DNA of 22,545 nt from assembly GCA_050692195.1 (NCBI GenBank), contig JBOGVA010000081.1, forward strand, positions 1 through 22,545, read 5' to 3'. Both the position numbers and the translations under genes were made by a program. Below are positions 7,495-14,805 of the stretch, piece by piece. This DNA is from JBOGVA01 sp050692195. Lineage in GTDB: Bacteria > Actinomycetota > UBA4738. The notes beneath the pieces are model-generated. The model had not been told where the DNA came from. It searched no databases and was given only the letters and a program-made list of their open reading frames with translations. Numbering within the stretch: the stretch's first letter is position 1; every line of letters starts with the position of its first letter.

Positions 7495-8543
7495 CACCGG
7501 CTCCCGCTCGCTCCGGGCACGACCCGGCGCCATGCCACCACCGCTTCCTCGATGTCCTCCGCGGTTACGTCCAGGTGCGTGACCAGGCGCACCTTGGCGG
7601 CCACGACGTTCGACAGGACGCCCCCGTCCTCCAGGCGCTCCACGGTCTCCTGGGCATCGAGCCCGAGCGCATCGGCATCGGCGAACACGATGTTGGTCTC
7701 CACGCCGGACGGGTCCAGGGCGCCGGGTGTGGCCTCGGCCATGCCCTCGGCCAGCCGGCGGGCGTTGGCGTGATCCTCGTGCAGGCGCTTCGGCCCCTCC
7801 TCCAGGGCGATGAGCCCCGCGGCGGCCATGATGCCCGCCTGCCGCCAGGCTCCCCCGAACAGCACCTTCACCCTGCGGGCCTCGCGGACGAACTCGCCCG
7901 ACCCGCAGAGCACCGACCCGATCGGGGCCCCCAGACCCTTCGAGAGCGAGAACATCAGGGCCTCCGCCTCCGCCGAGTACTCGGCCACCGAGGTGCCACT
8001 CGCCACGCTGGCGTTGAAGATCCGGGCGCCGTCAAGGTAGACCGGGACTCCGGCCTCGTCGGCCACCTTGCGGATGGCACGCATCTCGTCAATGGGCATG
8101 ACCGTCCCACCTCCGACCTGGTGGGTGTTCTCCAGGGATACCAAGCCCACCACGTCCACGTGGTGCGGGTCGGGGCGAAGCGCCCTGTGTACCTGCTCGG
8201 CCGTGACCTGCCCTCGCGGCGAGTGGAGCCGGTGGAACGCGAGGCCCGACAGCACGGCCGCCGAAGCCACCTCGACCCCGGCCACGTGGGACCCGGACTC
8301 GCACGCGATCAGGTGGCCGGGACGTGCCAGCACGTGAAGGGCGATCTCGTTGGCCATGGTCCCGGTGGCCACGTAGACCGCCGCCTCCTTGCCGGTGACC
8401 TCCGCGCACCGCTCCTCCAGGCGATTGACGGTGGGATCGTCCCCGTACCAGTCGTCGCCCACCTCCGCTTCGGCCATGGCCCGTCGCATGGCCTCACTCG
8501 GCCTGGTGACGGTGTCGGAGCGCAGGTCGACGAGCCGGGTCAC
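7494..8543 (-). CDS. ltaE: Low-specificity L-threonine aldolase
   Basis: This is a PLP-dependent enzyme that splits L-threonine or L-allo-threonine into glycine and acetaldehyde. The 349-residue product shows DLRSDTVTRP (6-15), GDDWYGDDPTVNRLE, ATGTMANEIAL, HVAGVE, SLENTHQVGGG, YLDGARIFNA with the PLP-ring aspartate D171, and FSLSKGLGAPIGS with the Schiff-base lysine K202. Length and motifs fit bacterial LtaE. Stereochemical preference cannot be read. The start is GTG at 8543. The phosphofructokinase gene ends 48 bases upstream on the same strand, and the molybdopterin protein gene overlaps its stop, so all three are likely one transcript. Glycine made here could feed one-carbon metabolism (inference). 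Confidence 0.93.
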   Translation of the reverse strand: MTRLVDLRSDTVTRPSEAMRRAMAEAEVGDDWYGDDPTVNRLEERCAEVTGKEAAVYVATGTMANEIALHVLARPGHLIACESGSHVAGVEVASAAVLSGLAFHRLHSPRGQVTAEQVHRALRPDPHHVDVVGLVSLENTHQVGGGTVMPIDEMRAIRKVADEAGVPVYLDGARIFNASVASGTSVAEYSAEAEALMFSLSKGLGAPIGSVLCGSGEFVREARRVKVLFGGAWRQAGIMAAAGLIALEEGPKRLHEDHANARRLAEGMAEATPGALDPSGVETNIVFADADALGLDAQETVERLEDGGVLSNVVAAKVRLVTHLDVTAEDIEEAVVAWRRVVPGASGSR

Positions 8544-8591
8544 GGACGAATCATGGTACGAGGAGCCTCGGCGCGCGGCCTCTCGGCAGGA

Positions 8592-9923
8592 TCAGGTCGT
8601 GGCCCGCTCATCATCTCCCGGGGCTCCGGCTCCCACCAGATAGCCGTACCGGCTCCGGAACTGCCCAGCGCTCATGCCGGCCGCCTCCGCGATGGGATCG
8701 AGCTTGGAGGGGTCGTCGAGGTCCTCGCGCTCCAGCCGGATCATGTACTCCTTGGCCACGCGATAGGACCCGCTCTCGATGTTGACCTCACGGATCCTGG
8801 GCCGGCCGGTCTCCGGATCGGTGAACGAGTCGAACGCCACGGGGACCATGTGGTCCTCCTGGATCGTGATCATCGCCCCCAGATCGTCCGTCCCGTTCCG
8901 AATGATCGTTCGGAGGTAATCGATCGCCCCGTAGCCCAGGTCCCTGGTGTAGGCGATGTCGAACGGGATGGGAGGTGCGCACCGAAGCTCGTACCCGATG
9001 TTCTTGGCCACGATCGTCACGTCCTGTCCCCGTTCCCTGAAGCGCGCCCGCGTCAGGTCCGTGAGGAGACGATGCAGGTGGAGCTCCCCCAGCCTGATAT
9101 TGCCGTGCTCGTCCGTCTCGATCTCGGGGATGGCGGCCCGCAGGTCCCGCTCCGCCAGCCGGAGCGCGATTCCCTCCGACAGGATGGCCACCCCGAACGG
9201 CCGCCCGTGAGCGATCCGTTTCAGCATGGCGGCTTCCATGATGTCGACCAGGTGCTCGAGCCTGACCGTGCGGTCCCTGGGGAACTCCTCGGCGATGACG
9301 GTGAGGGTGGCTCCGGCGGCCTTCCCGATGCCCACCGCCAGGTGCCCGGCAGAGCGTCCCATGGCCACGACGAAGAACCACCGCCTGGTGGTCATGGCGT
9401 CGGTCATGAGGTTGTTGACCAACTCCACGCCCACCGCCCGGGCCGTCTCGAACCCGAAGGTCGGGATGCCTCCCGGAAGCGGAAGGTCGTCGTCGATGGT
9501 CTTCGGCACGTGGGCGACCCTGATGGTCCCACCCGCTGCGTCCGCCACGCGGGAGGCCGAGAAGGCCGTGTCGTTCCCTCCGATCGTGACCAGGGCGTCG
9601 ATCCCGAGCTCTCGTAGCGCCTTCAAGCAATTGTTCATCCTCCAGTCGGGATCTGCCGCCGACTCGTCGCGGACGGTTGGGTTGGCCCGCGACGTGTAGA
9701 GGATCGAGCCCCCCAGTACGTGGATGCGCGAGACGTCGGTGATGGTCAGCGGCTGTACGCGCCCGGCGTCGGCCTTGATCAGGTGCTCGAAGCCGTCGAG
9801 TATCCCCACGACGTCCCAGCCGGAGTTGCGGGCCTCGATCGTGGCCGCCGAGATCACCGAGTTGATCCCGGGGGCCGGCCCGCCCCCGCAGAGGATCCCC
9901 AACTTGACCCTGTCTCCGCCCAT
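8592..9923 (-). CDS. Phosphofructokinase family protein, PPi-type-like with altered GGD motif
   Basis: The family phosphorylates fructose 6-phosphate at C1, using ATP or pyrophosphate. The 443-residue product opens with LGILCGGGPAPGINSVIS (donor-binding loop). It then has TIGGNDTAFSAS (114-124), PKTIDDDLPLPGG with Lys141 and the catalytic base Asp144, FGFETA, and MGRSAGHLA (189-196). ATP enzymes read GGDGS and PGTIDND; pyrophosphate enzymes read GGDD and PKTIDND. The Asp at the GGND fourth position and the Lys in PKTID point to the pyrophosphate type, but Asn117 replaces the usual magnesium-binding Asp. Activity and donor are therefore uncertain. ATG 9923 has a GAGGA ribosome-binding site five bases upstream. 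It is first of three co-directional genes and divergent from the RlpA-like gene. Confidence 0.88.
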   Translation of the reverse strand: MGGDRVKLGILCGGGPAPGINSVISAATIEARNSGWDVVGILDGFEHLIKADAGRVQPLTITDVSRIHVLGGSILYTSRANPTVRDESAADPDWRMNNCLKALRELGIDALVTIGGNDTAFSASRVADAAGGTIRVAHVPKTIDDDLPLPGGIPTFGFETARAVGVELVNNLMTDAMTTRRWFFVVAMGRSAGHLAVGIGKAAGATLTVIAEEFPRDRTVRLEHLVDIMEAAMLKRIAHGRPFGVAILSEGIALRLAERDLRAAIPEIETDEHGNIRLGELHLHRLLTDLTRARFRERGQDVTIVAKNIGYELRCAPPIPFDIAYTRDLGYGAIDYLRTIIRNGTDDLGAMITIQEDHMVPVAFDSFTDPETGRPRIREVNIESGSYRVAKEYMIRLEREDLDDPSKLDPIAEAAGMSAGQFRSRYGYLVGAGAPGDDERATT

Positions 9924-10049
9924 CCGGTCCTCGGGGCATTGTATGCCGCCGATCTGCAGCGCCTAGTCCGGCGGCTCGCGTCCGCTCAAGGGGGCAAGGG
10001 ATGAGGCCGATCCCGCAAGTACTCCCCACTCCTCTCCACGGAGGTGCGC

Positions 10050-11108
10050 GTGCGAAAGTGGTCCTGGCCGGCGCCGTTCCTGGCCCTGGCCGTGATGGCG
10101 GCCGCCATGGCCCCCGGCGCCTCGGCCGACTCCGTCGAATCCAGGTTGGAGCGGGCTCGTGAGATCCGGGCCGCAGCCCTGTCCGCCCAGCGTGAAGCCG
10201 CGAAGGGCCTCGCGCACATCCTTTCCGAATACCGAGGGGCGGCGGCCGCGCTGTCCATCTCCGTCCGCGACGTCGTCCTCGCCTACCAGGCAGAGCGCAC
10301 GCTCTCCGACCAGCTCGCCCAAGCTCAGGCGCTCCTGGACGAGCGGGCACGCGCCGCTTACCAACTGGGCCCCGGGGTTTCCATCGAGCTGTTCCTCGGA
10401 TCGCGGACGCTCGCGGACTTCGCCTCGGCTCAGGAGTACGTGGCCCACACCTTCAAGGTCGACGAGGAAGCCCTTCGCGCCGTCCTCGGGGCCCGAGCTT
10501 CTCTGGCCGGACTGGCACGCCGCCTGGAAGCTCGGAGGGCCGATCTTGCCGCCTCGGAGCTCTACCTCAGGTCGCTTGCGGTGGAGGCCATCGCCCAGGT
10601 CAACGCCGCCAATGAGAGAGCGAGGAACGCGGGACGCCACGTAGCGCGGCTCCAGGATGAGCTCGAGGATCTCGAGGAAGCGCAGGCCGCCGTGGCCGCC
10701 GCCCTGGGCCGGCTGGTCGACTCGACGAAGGGATTCGACCAGACCAGGTTGCTGGCCCTGCTCGGATCGAGCAGGGGCCGTGGCTGCGACATCCCCAGCG
10801 GGCTCCGTGACACGGGACAACGGGTGGAGGGCCTATCCTCCTGGTACGGATGGGAGTTCGCCGGGAGACCGACCGCCTCCGGAGCCATCTTCGACCCGCG
10901 CCTGTTCACCGCAGCGAACAAGGAACTCCCCCTCAACGTGTTCCTGCGCATCCACTACGGTGAGAGATGCGCCATCGTGCTCGTGAACGACCGGGGGCCC
11001 TACGGAGGCGGGCGCGTCTTCGACGTGTCGGAGGCAGTGGCCGATTATCTCGGCTACATCGACGCGGGGGTGGTGTACGTGGAAGCCGACGTGCTGGTCC
11101 CTGCGTAA
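10050..11108 (+). CDS. Secreted coiled-coil protein with C-terminal RlpA-like domain
   Basis: The 352-residue product has a signal peptide (about 1-27, ending PGASADS) and a long charged Ala/Glu/Arg coiled-coil region (about 28-230) resembling the N-terminal part of PcsB/CwlO-type wall proteins. The C-terminal double-psi beta-barrel (about 258-352) carries the RlpA hallmarks SSWYGWEFAGRPTASG, FTAANKELPLN, VLVNDRGPY and GRVFDVSEAVADYLGY. RlpA-family proteins bind or cleave peptidoglycan; here the coiled coil may position or regulate the barrel (inference). I chose GTG 10050 over the in-frame GTG 10044 because GGAGG at 10040-10044 is spaced five bases from it. It is divergent from the phosphofructokinase gene with 126 bases between starts. 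Confidence 0.88.
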   Translation: MRKWSWPAPFLALAVMAAAMAPGASADSVESRLERAREIRAAALSAQREAAKGLAHILSEYRGAAAALSISVRDVVLAYQAERTLSDQLAQAQALLDERARAAYQLGPGVSIELFLGSRTLADFASAQEYVAHTFKVDEEALRAVLGARASLAGLARRLEARRADLAASELYLRSLAVEAIAQVNAANERARNAGRHVARLQDELEDLEEAQAAVAAALGRLVDSTKGFDQTRLLALLGSSRGRGCDIPSGLRDTGQRVEGLSSWYGWEFAGRPTASGAIFDPRLFTAANKELPLNVFLRIHYGERCAIVLVNDRGPYGGGRVFDVSEAVADYLGYIDAGVVYVEADVLVPA

Positions 11109-11127
11109 AGGGGCTCCATTCCCCAGC

Positions 11128-11145
11128 CGGCCGGGTTCTCGGCCG
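11128..11145 (+). terminator. Possible hairpin between the RlpA-like gene and glpK
   Basis: CGGCCG, six loop bases, then CGGCCG form a perfect six-pair stem in the 64-base gap after the RlpA-like gene. There is no T-run. It could end the upstream transcript or simply be GC-rich sequence. Confidence 0.25.
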
Positions 11146-11172
11146 ATACCATGCGGGCGCAGTGTCGAATCA

Positions 11173-12711
11173 ATGCCCAGCGAGACCCTGGTGAAGCCGC
11201 GCATCCTGGCCATCGACGCCGGGACCACCGGGGTCACCGCCCTGATCGTCGAGGAGACGGGAATGGTCGGGGCGAAGGGGTATCGGGAGTTCCCCCAGCG
11301 GTTCCCCCGCCCCGGATGGGTCGAGCACGAGCCGGAGGATTGGTGGACAGCCATGCTCGGGGCCTGCGAAGAGGCGTTCGGTACCGCAGGAGTCCGGGCG
11401 GATTCCCTGGCGGCTATCGGAATCGCCAACCAGCGCGAGACCACGGTCGTATGGGAGCGGGGATCCGCGAGGCGGATCTATCCCGCCATCGTGTGGCAGG
11501 ACCGGCGCACCGCTCCGATGTGCGAGGACCTTCGCCGTGAGGGCTGGGATGTGCGCATCGGGGAACGGACCGGGCTGGTCGTGGACCCATATTTCTCAGC
11601 GACCAAGCTCGCCTGGATCCTGGAACACGTGCCCGGAGCGCGCCTGGAGGCCAAATCGGGGCGTCTCGCCTTCGGCACCGTGGACTCCTACCTCCTGGCT
11701 CGCCTCACCGGCGGAGCGGTCCATGCCACCGATCGAACCAACGCATCGCGCACGATGCTCTACGACATCCATCGCCTCGACTGGGACGAGGAGATCCTCG
11801 AACGCCTGCGGATCCCTCGACAGGTCCTTCCGGTCGTCTTGCCCTCCTCCGGGAGGTTCGGCATCACCGAACCGCAGGCGTTCTTCGGAGCCCGTCTGCC
11901 GATCGCCGGTCTGGCCGGCGACCAGCAGGCCGCGCTGTTCGGGCAGGCCTGCTTCGCACCGGGGTCGGCAAAGAACACCTACGGAACCGGTTCCTTCGTC
12001 CTCATGAACACCGGAGAGCGGCCGGTGCGCTCGGGCACCGGCCTCATCACCACGATCGCGTGTGGGCGGAACGACCGCCCGACCTACGCCTTGGAAGGAT
12101 CCATCTTCGTGACCGGAGCCGCCATCCAGTGGCTTCGGGATGGCCTGCGGATAATCGACCGGGCAGCCCAGGCCGGCCCCCTGGCCGAGTCGGTGCCGGA
12201 TGCCGGAGGGGTGTACTTCGTGCCGGCCCTCGCCGGGCTCGGAGCCCCGTGGTGGGACCCCTACGCCCGGGGGACCATCGTCGGCCTCACCCGGGGGACC
12301 GCCCGCCCCCATCTGGTCCGTGCAGCCGTCGAGTCCATGGCCTATCAGACCCGCGATGTGGTCGAGGCCATGCAGGCCGACGCCTCGGTGCCGCTTTTGG
12401 AGCTCAAGGCAGACGGGGGAGGCAGCGTCATGGACGTGCTGCTGCAGTTTCAGTCCGATCTTCTCGGTGTGCCCATACGCCGATCGCGGGTCCAGGAGAC
12501 GACGGCCCTGGGAGCAGCCTACCTGGCGGGTCTGGGGGAAGGCGTGTGGGCATCCACGGATGAGCTTGCCGGCCACTGGGAGCTCGACCGCGAGTTCCTC
12601 CCCGGGGACCGGGGTGAGGCGGACCGGCGATACCGGGAGTGGCGCCGGGCCGTGGACCGGTCCCTCCGTTGGGCACCCGCGGAGGCGCAGGAGCAGGCCC
12701 CTGATGGCTAG
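11173..12711 (+). CDS. glpK: Glycerol kinase
   Basis: GlpK phosphorylates glycerol to glycerol 3-phosphate with ATP in the cytoplasm. The 512-residue length is typical. FGGY-family motifs are AIDAGTTGVTALI (N-terminal phosphate loop), NQRET (R88, E89), IVWQDRR, DPYFSATKLAWIL (Y140), ATDRTNASRTML, AGDQQAALFGQ with catalytic D250, KNTYGTGSFVLMN, FVPALAGLGAPWWDPYARG and ADGGGSVMD. The residues that hold glycerol (Arg, Glu, Tyr, Asp) are all present. The phosphate loop reads DAGTTG where most glycerol kinases have DQGTTS, a minor departure. No glpF or glpD is adjacent, but acyltransferase and lipase genes follow. ATG 11173 has no clear ribosome-binding site; GTG 11191 is an alternative. A strong hairpin overlaps the stop codon. 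Confidence 0.95.
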   Translation: MPSETLVKPRILAIDAGTTGVTALIVEETGMVGAKGYREFPQRFPRPGWVEHEPEDWWTAMLGACEEAFGTAGVRADSLAAIGIANQRETTVVWERGSARRIYPAIVWQDRRTAPMCEDLRREGWDVRIGERTGLVVDPYFSATKLAWILEHVPGARLEAKSGRLAFGTVDSYLLARLTGGAVHATDRTNASRTMLYDIHRLDWDEEILERLRIPRQVLPVVLPSSGRFGITEPQAFFGARLPIAGLAGDQQAALFGQACFAPGSAKNTYGTGSFVLMNTGERPVRSGTGLITTIACGRNDRPTYALEGSIFVTGAAIQWLRDGLRIIDRAAQAGPLAESVPDAGGVYFVPALAGLGAPWWDPYARGTIVGLTRGTARPHLVRAAVESMAYQTRDVVEAMQADASVPLLELKADGGGSVMDVLLQFQSDLLGVPIRRSRVQETTALGAAYLAGLGEGVWASTDELAGHWELDREFLPGDRGEADRRYREWRRAVDRSLRWAPAEAQEQAPDG

Positions 12712-12718
12712 GGGCCTG
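12694..12718 (+). terminator. Hairpin terminator overlapping the glpK stop
   Basis: CAGGCCCCT, a seven-base loop and AGGGGCCTG form a perfect nine-pair stem whose right arm includes the last bases of the glpK TAG stop. No T-run follows, as is common for terminators in high-GC Actinobacteria. Confidence 0.55.
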
Positions 12719-12757
12719 GAGGTTCGGCCCTCGGATCACAAAGGATGCCGGGGCGCA

Positions 12758-12829
12758 GGGCAACATCTCGTTTGCCTCCGGTCGCCGGGGGTAGCTAAAG
12801 GGCGCGACGCCGAGAAACCCGAAGCGCCC
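12758..12829 (+). other. Hairpin-rich leader of the zinc-ribbon gene, class unknown
   Basis: Three neat stems follow each other: GGGCAA/TTGCCT (12758-12763 with 12772-12777), CCGG-tcg-CCGG (12778-12788), and GGGCGC/GCGCCC (12800-12805 with 12824-12829) enclosing an A-rich internal loop. The region ends about 20 bases before a strong AAGGAGG ribosome-binding site. I compared it by eye with thi, SAM, c-di-GMP, c-di-AMP, cobalamin and fluoride riboswitch consensus patterns and none fits. It may be a structured 5' leader or ordinary GC-rich spacer. Confidence 0.3.
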
Positions 12830-12850
12830 GGGCACTCTTCGGCGGCTCGG

Positions 12851-12857
12851 AAGGAGG
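12851..12857 (+). promoter_or_regulatory. Strong ribosome-binding site for the zinc-ribbon gene
   Basis: AAGGAGG is a near-perfect Shine-Dalgarno sequence seven bases before the TTG at 12865. It is what supports that unusual start codon. Confidence 0.6.
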
Positions 12858-12864
12858 CGGCAAG

Positions 12865-13032
12865 TTGTCGAGGTGTCCGGTCTGTGCTTCGGTGAGGATC
12901 GTCATCGTGGTGAGCCCCGAGCGGCGCGCGTTCTGCACCGCATGCGGCGCTCACTGGCGTCAGAAGGGTAGCGAGCAGCAGGCGATCCGCCGGCAGGCGC
13001 TTACCCTTTTACCCACAGCGGCGCGGCTCTGA
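12865..13032 (+). CDS. Small zinc-ribbon protein, 55 residues
   Basis: Direct translation from TTG 12865 to the TGA at 13030-13032 gives 55 residues starting MSRCPVCASVRIVIVVSPE, then RRAFCTACGAHW and a basic tail. The two Cys-x2-Cys pairs (C4/C7 and C22/C25) separated by a beta-like hydrophobic stretch form a textbook zinc ribbon. Comparable orphan zinc-ribbon peptides occur in Actinobacteria, but I cannot assign a role; nucleic-acid or protein binding is the usual guess for this fold. The AAGGAGG ribosome-binding site at correct spacing, the motif pattern and a structured leader argue it is real. It lies between glpK and the convergent acyltransferase gene and probably has its own promoter, since a hairpin follows glpK. 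Confidence 0.75.
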   Translation: MSRCPVCASVRIVIVVSPERRAFCTACGAHWRQKGSEQQAIRRQALTLLPTAARL

Positions 13033-13045
13033 CAGAACGTCCCCG

Positions 13046-13789
13046 TCAAGAACTCTCCGGTTTGTCCGGGCCGGTGGTGGTGGAGACGGGAGAAGGAGCC
13101 TCCGCTCGGTCATCACTCCCCTCGCGGTCGATACGGACCTTCGCCTTGGCCCCGTACTCGTCGACGTACTCCTGCCCCGACAGCAGCATGATCTCGTACA
13201 TGATCTCGTCGGTAACTGATCGGAGCACGAACCTGTCCGTCGGCGTGCCGTAGTGCCGCTCGAAGTGCAATGGCTCTCCGAACCGGATCTCGGTCCTGCC
13301 GGGCTTGGGAAACTTCCGATCGTACGGCATGGCCTCGAAGGTGCCGACGATCGCCACGGGCACCACCGGGACCCGGGCCTCCAGCGCCATCCGGGCCACG
13401 CCGGTCTTGCCCCGGTAGAGCCTGCCGTCGGGCGAACGCGTGCCCTCCGGGAAGATACCGATGAGATTGTCCTCCTTCAGCGCTCGTATCCCCGCCTGGA
13501 GGGCCGCCTCGGCCGCGGACTTGCTCTCACGCCGCACCGGGATGACGTTTGCGGACTTGAAGAACCAGCGCAGGTACCACTTGTCGACGTACTCGGCCTT
13601 CGCCAGGAACACCACCTTTCGTTTCGGCACGACCAACGGAAGCAGGAGATCGTCCAGGAACGACTGGTGGTTCGAGGCCAGGATGGCCCCTCCCTCGGAG
13701 GGGATGTTCTCGAGGCCCTCGACCCTCGGCCTGTACATGAGCCGAAGGAGGGGGCCCAGGAACACATGCTTCATCAGCCACCAAAACAT
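13046..13789 (-). CDS. plsC: 1-acyl-sn-glycerol-3-phosphate acyltransferase family protein
   Basis: PlsC-family enzymes transfer an acyl chain onto lysophosphatidic acid, giving phosphatidic acid at the inner membrane face. The 247-residue product shows NHQSFLDD with the catalytic H41-x4-D46 pair, FPEGTRSPDG (113-122), RGKTGVARMALEARVPVVPVAIVGT and a hydrophobic N-terminus (MFWWLMKHVFLGPLLRLMY). The C-terminal 30 residues are polar and variable. The substrate could be another lysophospholipid. I chose ATG 13789 over ATG 13816 because GGGGGAG lies just before it, although the spacing of about four bases is short. It converges on the zinc-ribbon gene and is divergent from the membrane peptide/lipase operon. 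Confidence 0.9.
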   Translation of the reverse strand: MFWWLMKHVFLGPLLRLMYRPRVEGLENIPSEGGAILASNHQSFLDDLLLPLVVPKRKVVFLAKAEYVDKWYLRWFFKSANVIPVRRESKSAAEAALQAGIRALKEDNLIGIFPEGTRSPDGRLYRGKTGVARMALEARVPVVPVAIVGTFEAMPYDRKFPKPGRTEIRFGEPLHFERHYGTPTDRFVLRSVTDEIMYEIMLLSGQEYVDEYGAKAKVRIDREGSDDRAEAPSPVSTTTGPDKPESS

Positions 13790-13833
13790 GGCACTCCCCC
13801 GTTCAGACCTCGCCATCGGGGCGTTCGTTACGC

Positions 13834-13852
13834 GCCTTATACACTATAGGGA
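13834..13852. promoter_or_regulatory. AT-rich divergent promoter region
   Basis: CCTTATACACTATAGG is a rare AT-rich island between the divergent acyltransferase and membrane-peptide genes. It offers -10-like hexamers on both strands: TACACT on the plus strand and TATAGT or TATAAG on the minus strand. It is the natural place for both promoters. I see no strong -35 boxes. Confidence 0.45.
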
Positions 13853-13880
13853 GAGCGTGCGCGGGGGAAACTCATCCACG

Positions 13881-14006
13881 ATGTTGGGATTCGGCCTTCT
13901 CGAATGGACGTTTGTCGTCGTCCTGGTGGCGCTGGTTGGAGCGACGGGTTTGTTCGCGCTGTTCCTGCTGATCCAGCAATTCCGGAATCCGTCTCGAAGG
14001 CCTTGA
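13881..14006 (+). CDS. Single-pass membrane peptide, 41 residues
   Basis: ATG 13881 to the stop at 14006 encodes MLGFGLLEW, one hydrophobic helix of about 20 residues (TFVVVLVALVGATGLFALFL), then a basic tail LIQQFRNPSRRP. The layout is that of a small inner-membrane peptide with its positive end in the cytoplasm. The in-frame GTG at 13857 is an alternative start, with GGGAG just upstream. It opens the co-directional run with the lipase-like gene (29 bases to the next start), so it may be a small regulator or partner of that operon (inference). No family is recognised. Confidence 0.5.
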   Translation: MLGFGLLEWTFVVVLVALVGATGLFALFLLIQQFRNPSRRP

Positions 14007-14034
14007 CCGGGCAGCCGCGGTCGAATCCTCGGTC

Positions 14035-14802
14035 GTGAGCAGGCCCGTCATCGCGGGTGCGGAGGCCTTTCGGTTCGAGGGCGGACAGATCGGAGCGCTC
14101 CTCCAGCATGGGTTCACCGGTTGTCCGGCATCCATGCGGCCCATGGGCGAATGGCTCGCCCGGCGAGGACTATCCGTCGTCGGCCCGAGACTCCCCGGGC
14201 ACGGAACCTCGTGGGAGGAGTTGGAAACGACCACGTGGCAGGACTGGGTACGGGAGTCGGAGAGGGCTCTCCTGGACCTGTCGGATCGTTGCTCCACTGT
14301 GGTCATGGTCGGCCAGTCGATGGGTGGAGCCATCGCGTTGCATCTCGGAGCGAAACACCCCGCGAAACTGGACGGCGTCGTCGTGATCAATCCCATCGTG
14401 CGGAAGCGAAGCCTCGTCCTCGCGCCGGTGATACGGCCGTTCGTTCGCACCGTGAAGGCGATCGGGGGAGACATCAAGAAGCCCGGGCAGGTCGAGATCT
14501 TCTACGGGCGCACGCCGCTCGCGAGCGCCGCTCAGCTTGGGAAGTTGCTTCGGGCGGTGTGGCGGGGACTTCCTTCCATGCGACTGCCCCTTCTGGTCTT
14601 CTCCTCCACCGAAGATCACCTGGTTGATCCGGCGAACTCCAGATTGGTGATGAGCCGAGCGGGAACCAGCCGGAAGGACCTCATCCCGCTCACGAACTCG
14701 TATCACGTGGCCGCCCTCGACAACGACGCGGAATTCATCTTCGAGAGCGTCCTGCGGTTCGCGGGCTCCTTGGCACGCGAGACGCCGACCACGCCCGCGT
14801 AG
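14035..14802 (+). CDS. Alpha/beta hydrolase, carboxylesterase or monoacylglycerol lipase type
   Basis: This serine hydrolase resembles Est30 and bacterial monoacylglycerol lipases, which cut short to medium acyl esters. The 255-residue product has the oxyanion-hole motif QHGFTG (24-29), LPGHGTSWEEL, the nucleophile elbow GQSMGG with S95, the acid D194 in STEDHLVDP, and the base H224 in NSYHVAALDND. A complete Ser-Asp-His triad is therefore visible. There is no signal peptide, so it is cytoplasmic. The start is GTG 14035. The next gene begins three bases after its stop. The nearby glycerol kinase and acyltransferase genes make a glyceride substrate plausible but not proven. Confidence 0.9.
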   Translation: MSRPVIAGAEAFRFEGGQIGALLQHGFTGCPASMRPMGEWLARRGLSVVGPRLPGHGTSWEELETTTWQDWVRESERALLDLSDRCSTVVMVGQSMGGAIALHLGAKHPAKLDGVVVINPIVRKRSLVLAPVIRPFVRTVKAIGGDIKKPGQVEIFYGRTPLASAAQLGKLLRAVWRGLPSMRLPLLVFSSTEDHLVDPANSRLVMSRAGTSRKDLIPLTNSYHVAALDNDAEFIFESVLRFAGSLARETPTTPA

Positions 14803-14805
14803 TCC

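Noticed and set aside
7401..9617. 738-residue plus-strand open frame
   Set aside because: It is antisense to the aldolase and phosphofructokinase genes, both of which have full family motifs. It is a high-GC codon-bias shadow.
9963..10820. 285-residue minus-strand open frame
   Set aside because: It is antisense to the RlpA-like gene, is Gly/Arg-rich and shows no recognisable motif.
12745..12864. Possible c-di-GMP-I riboswitch (CAGGGCAA and GCCTCCGG resemble the consensus)
   Set aside because: The segment between the two boxes is too short to hold the required helix, and the CGCAAAGC tetraloop-receptor part and GGGTTACC end are missing.
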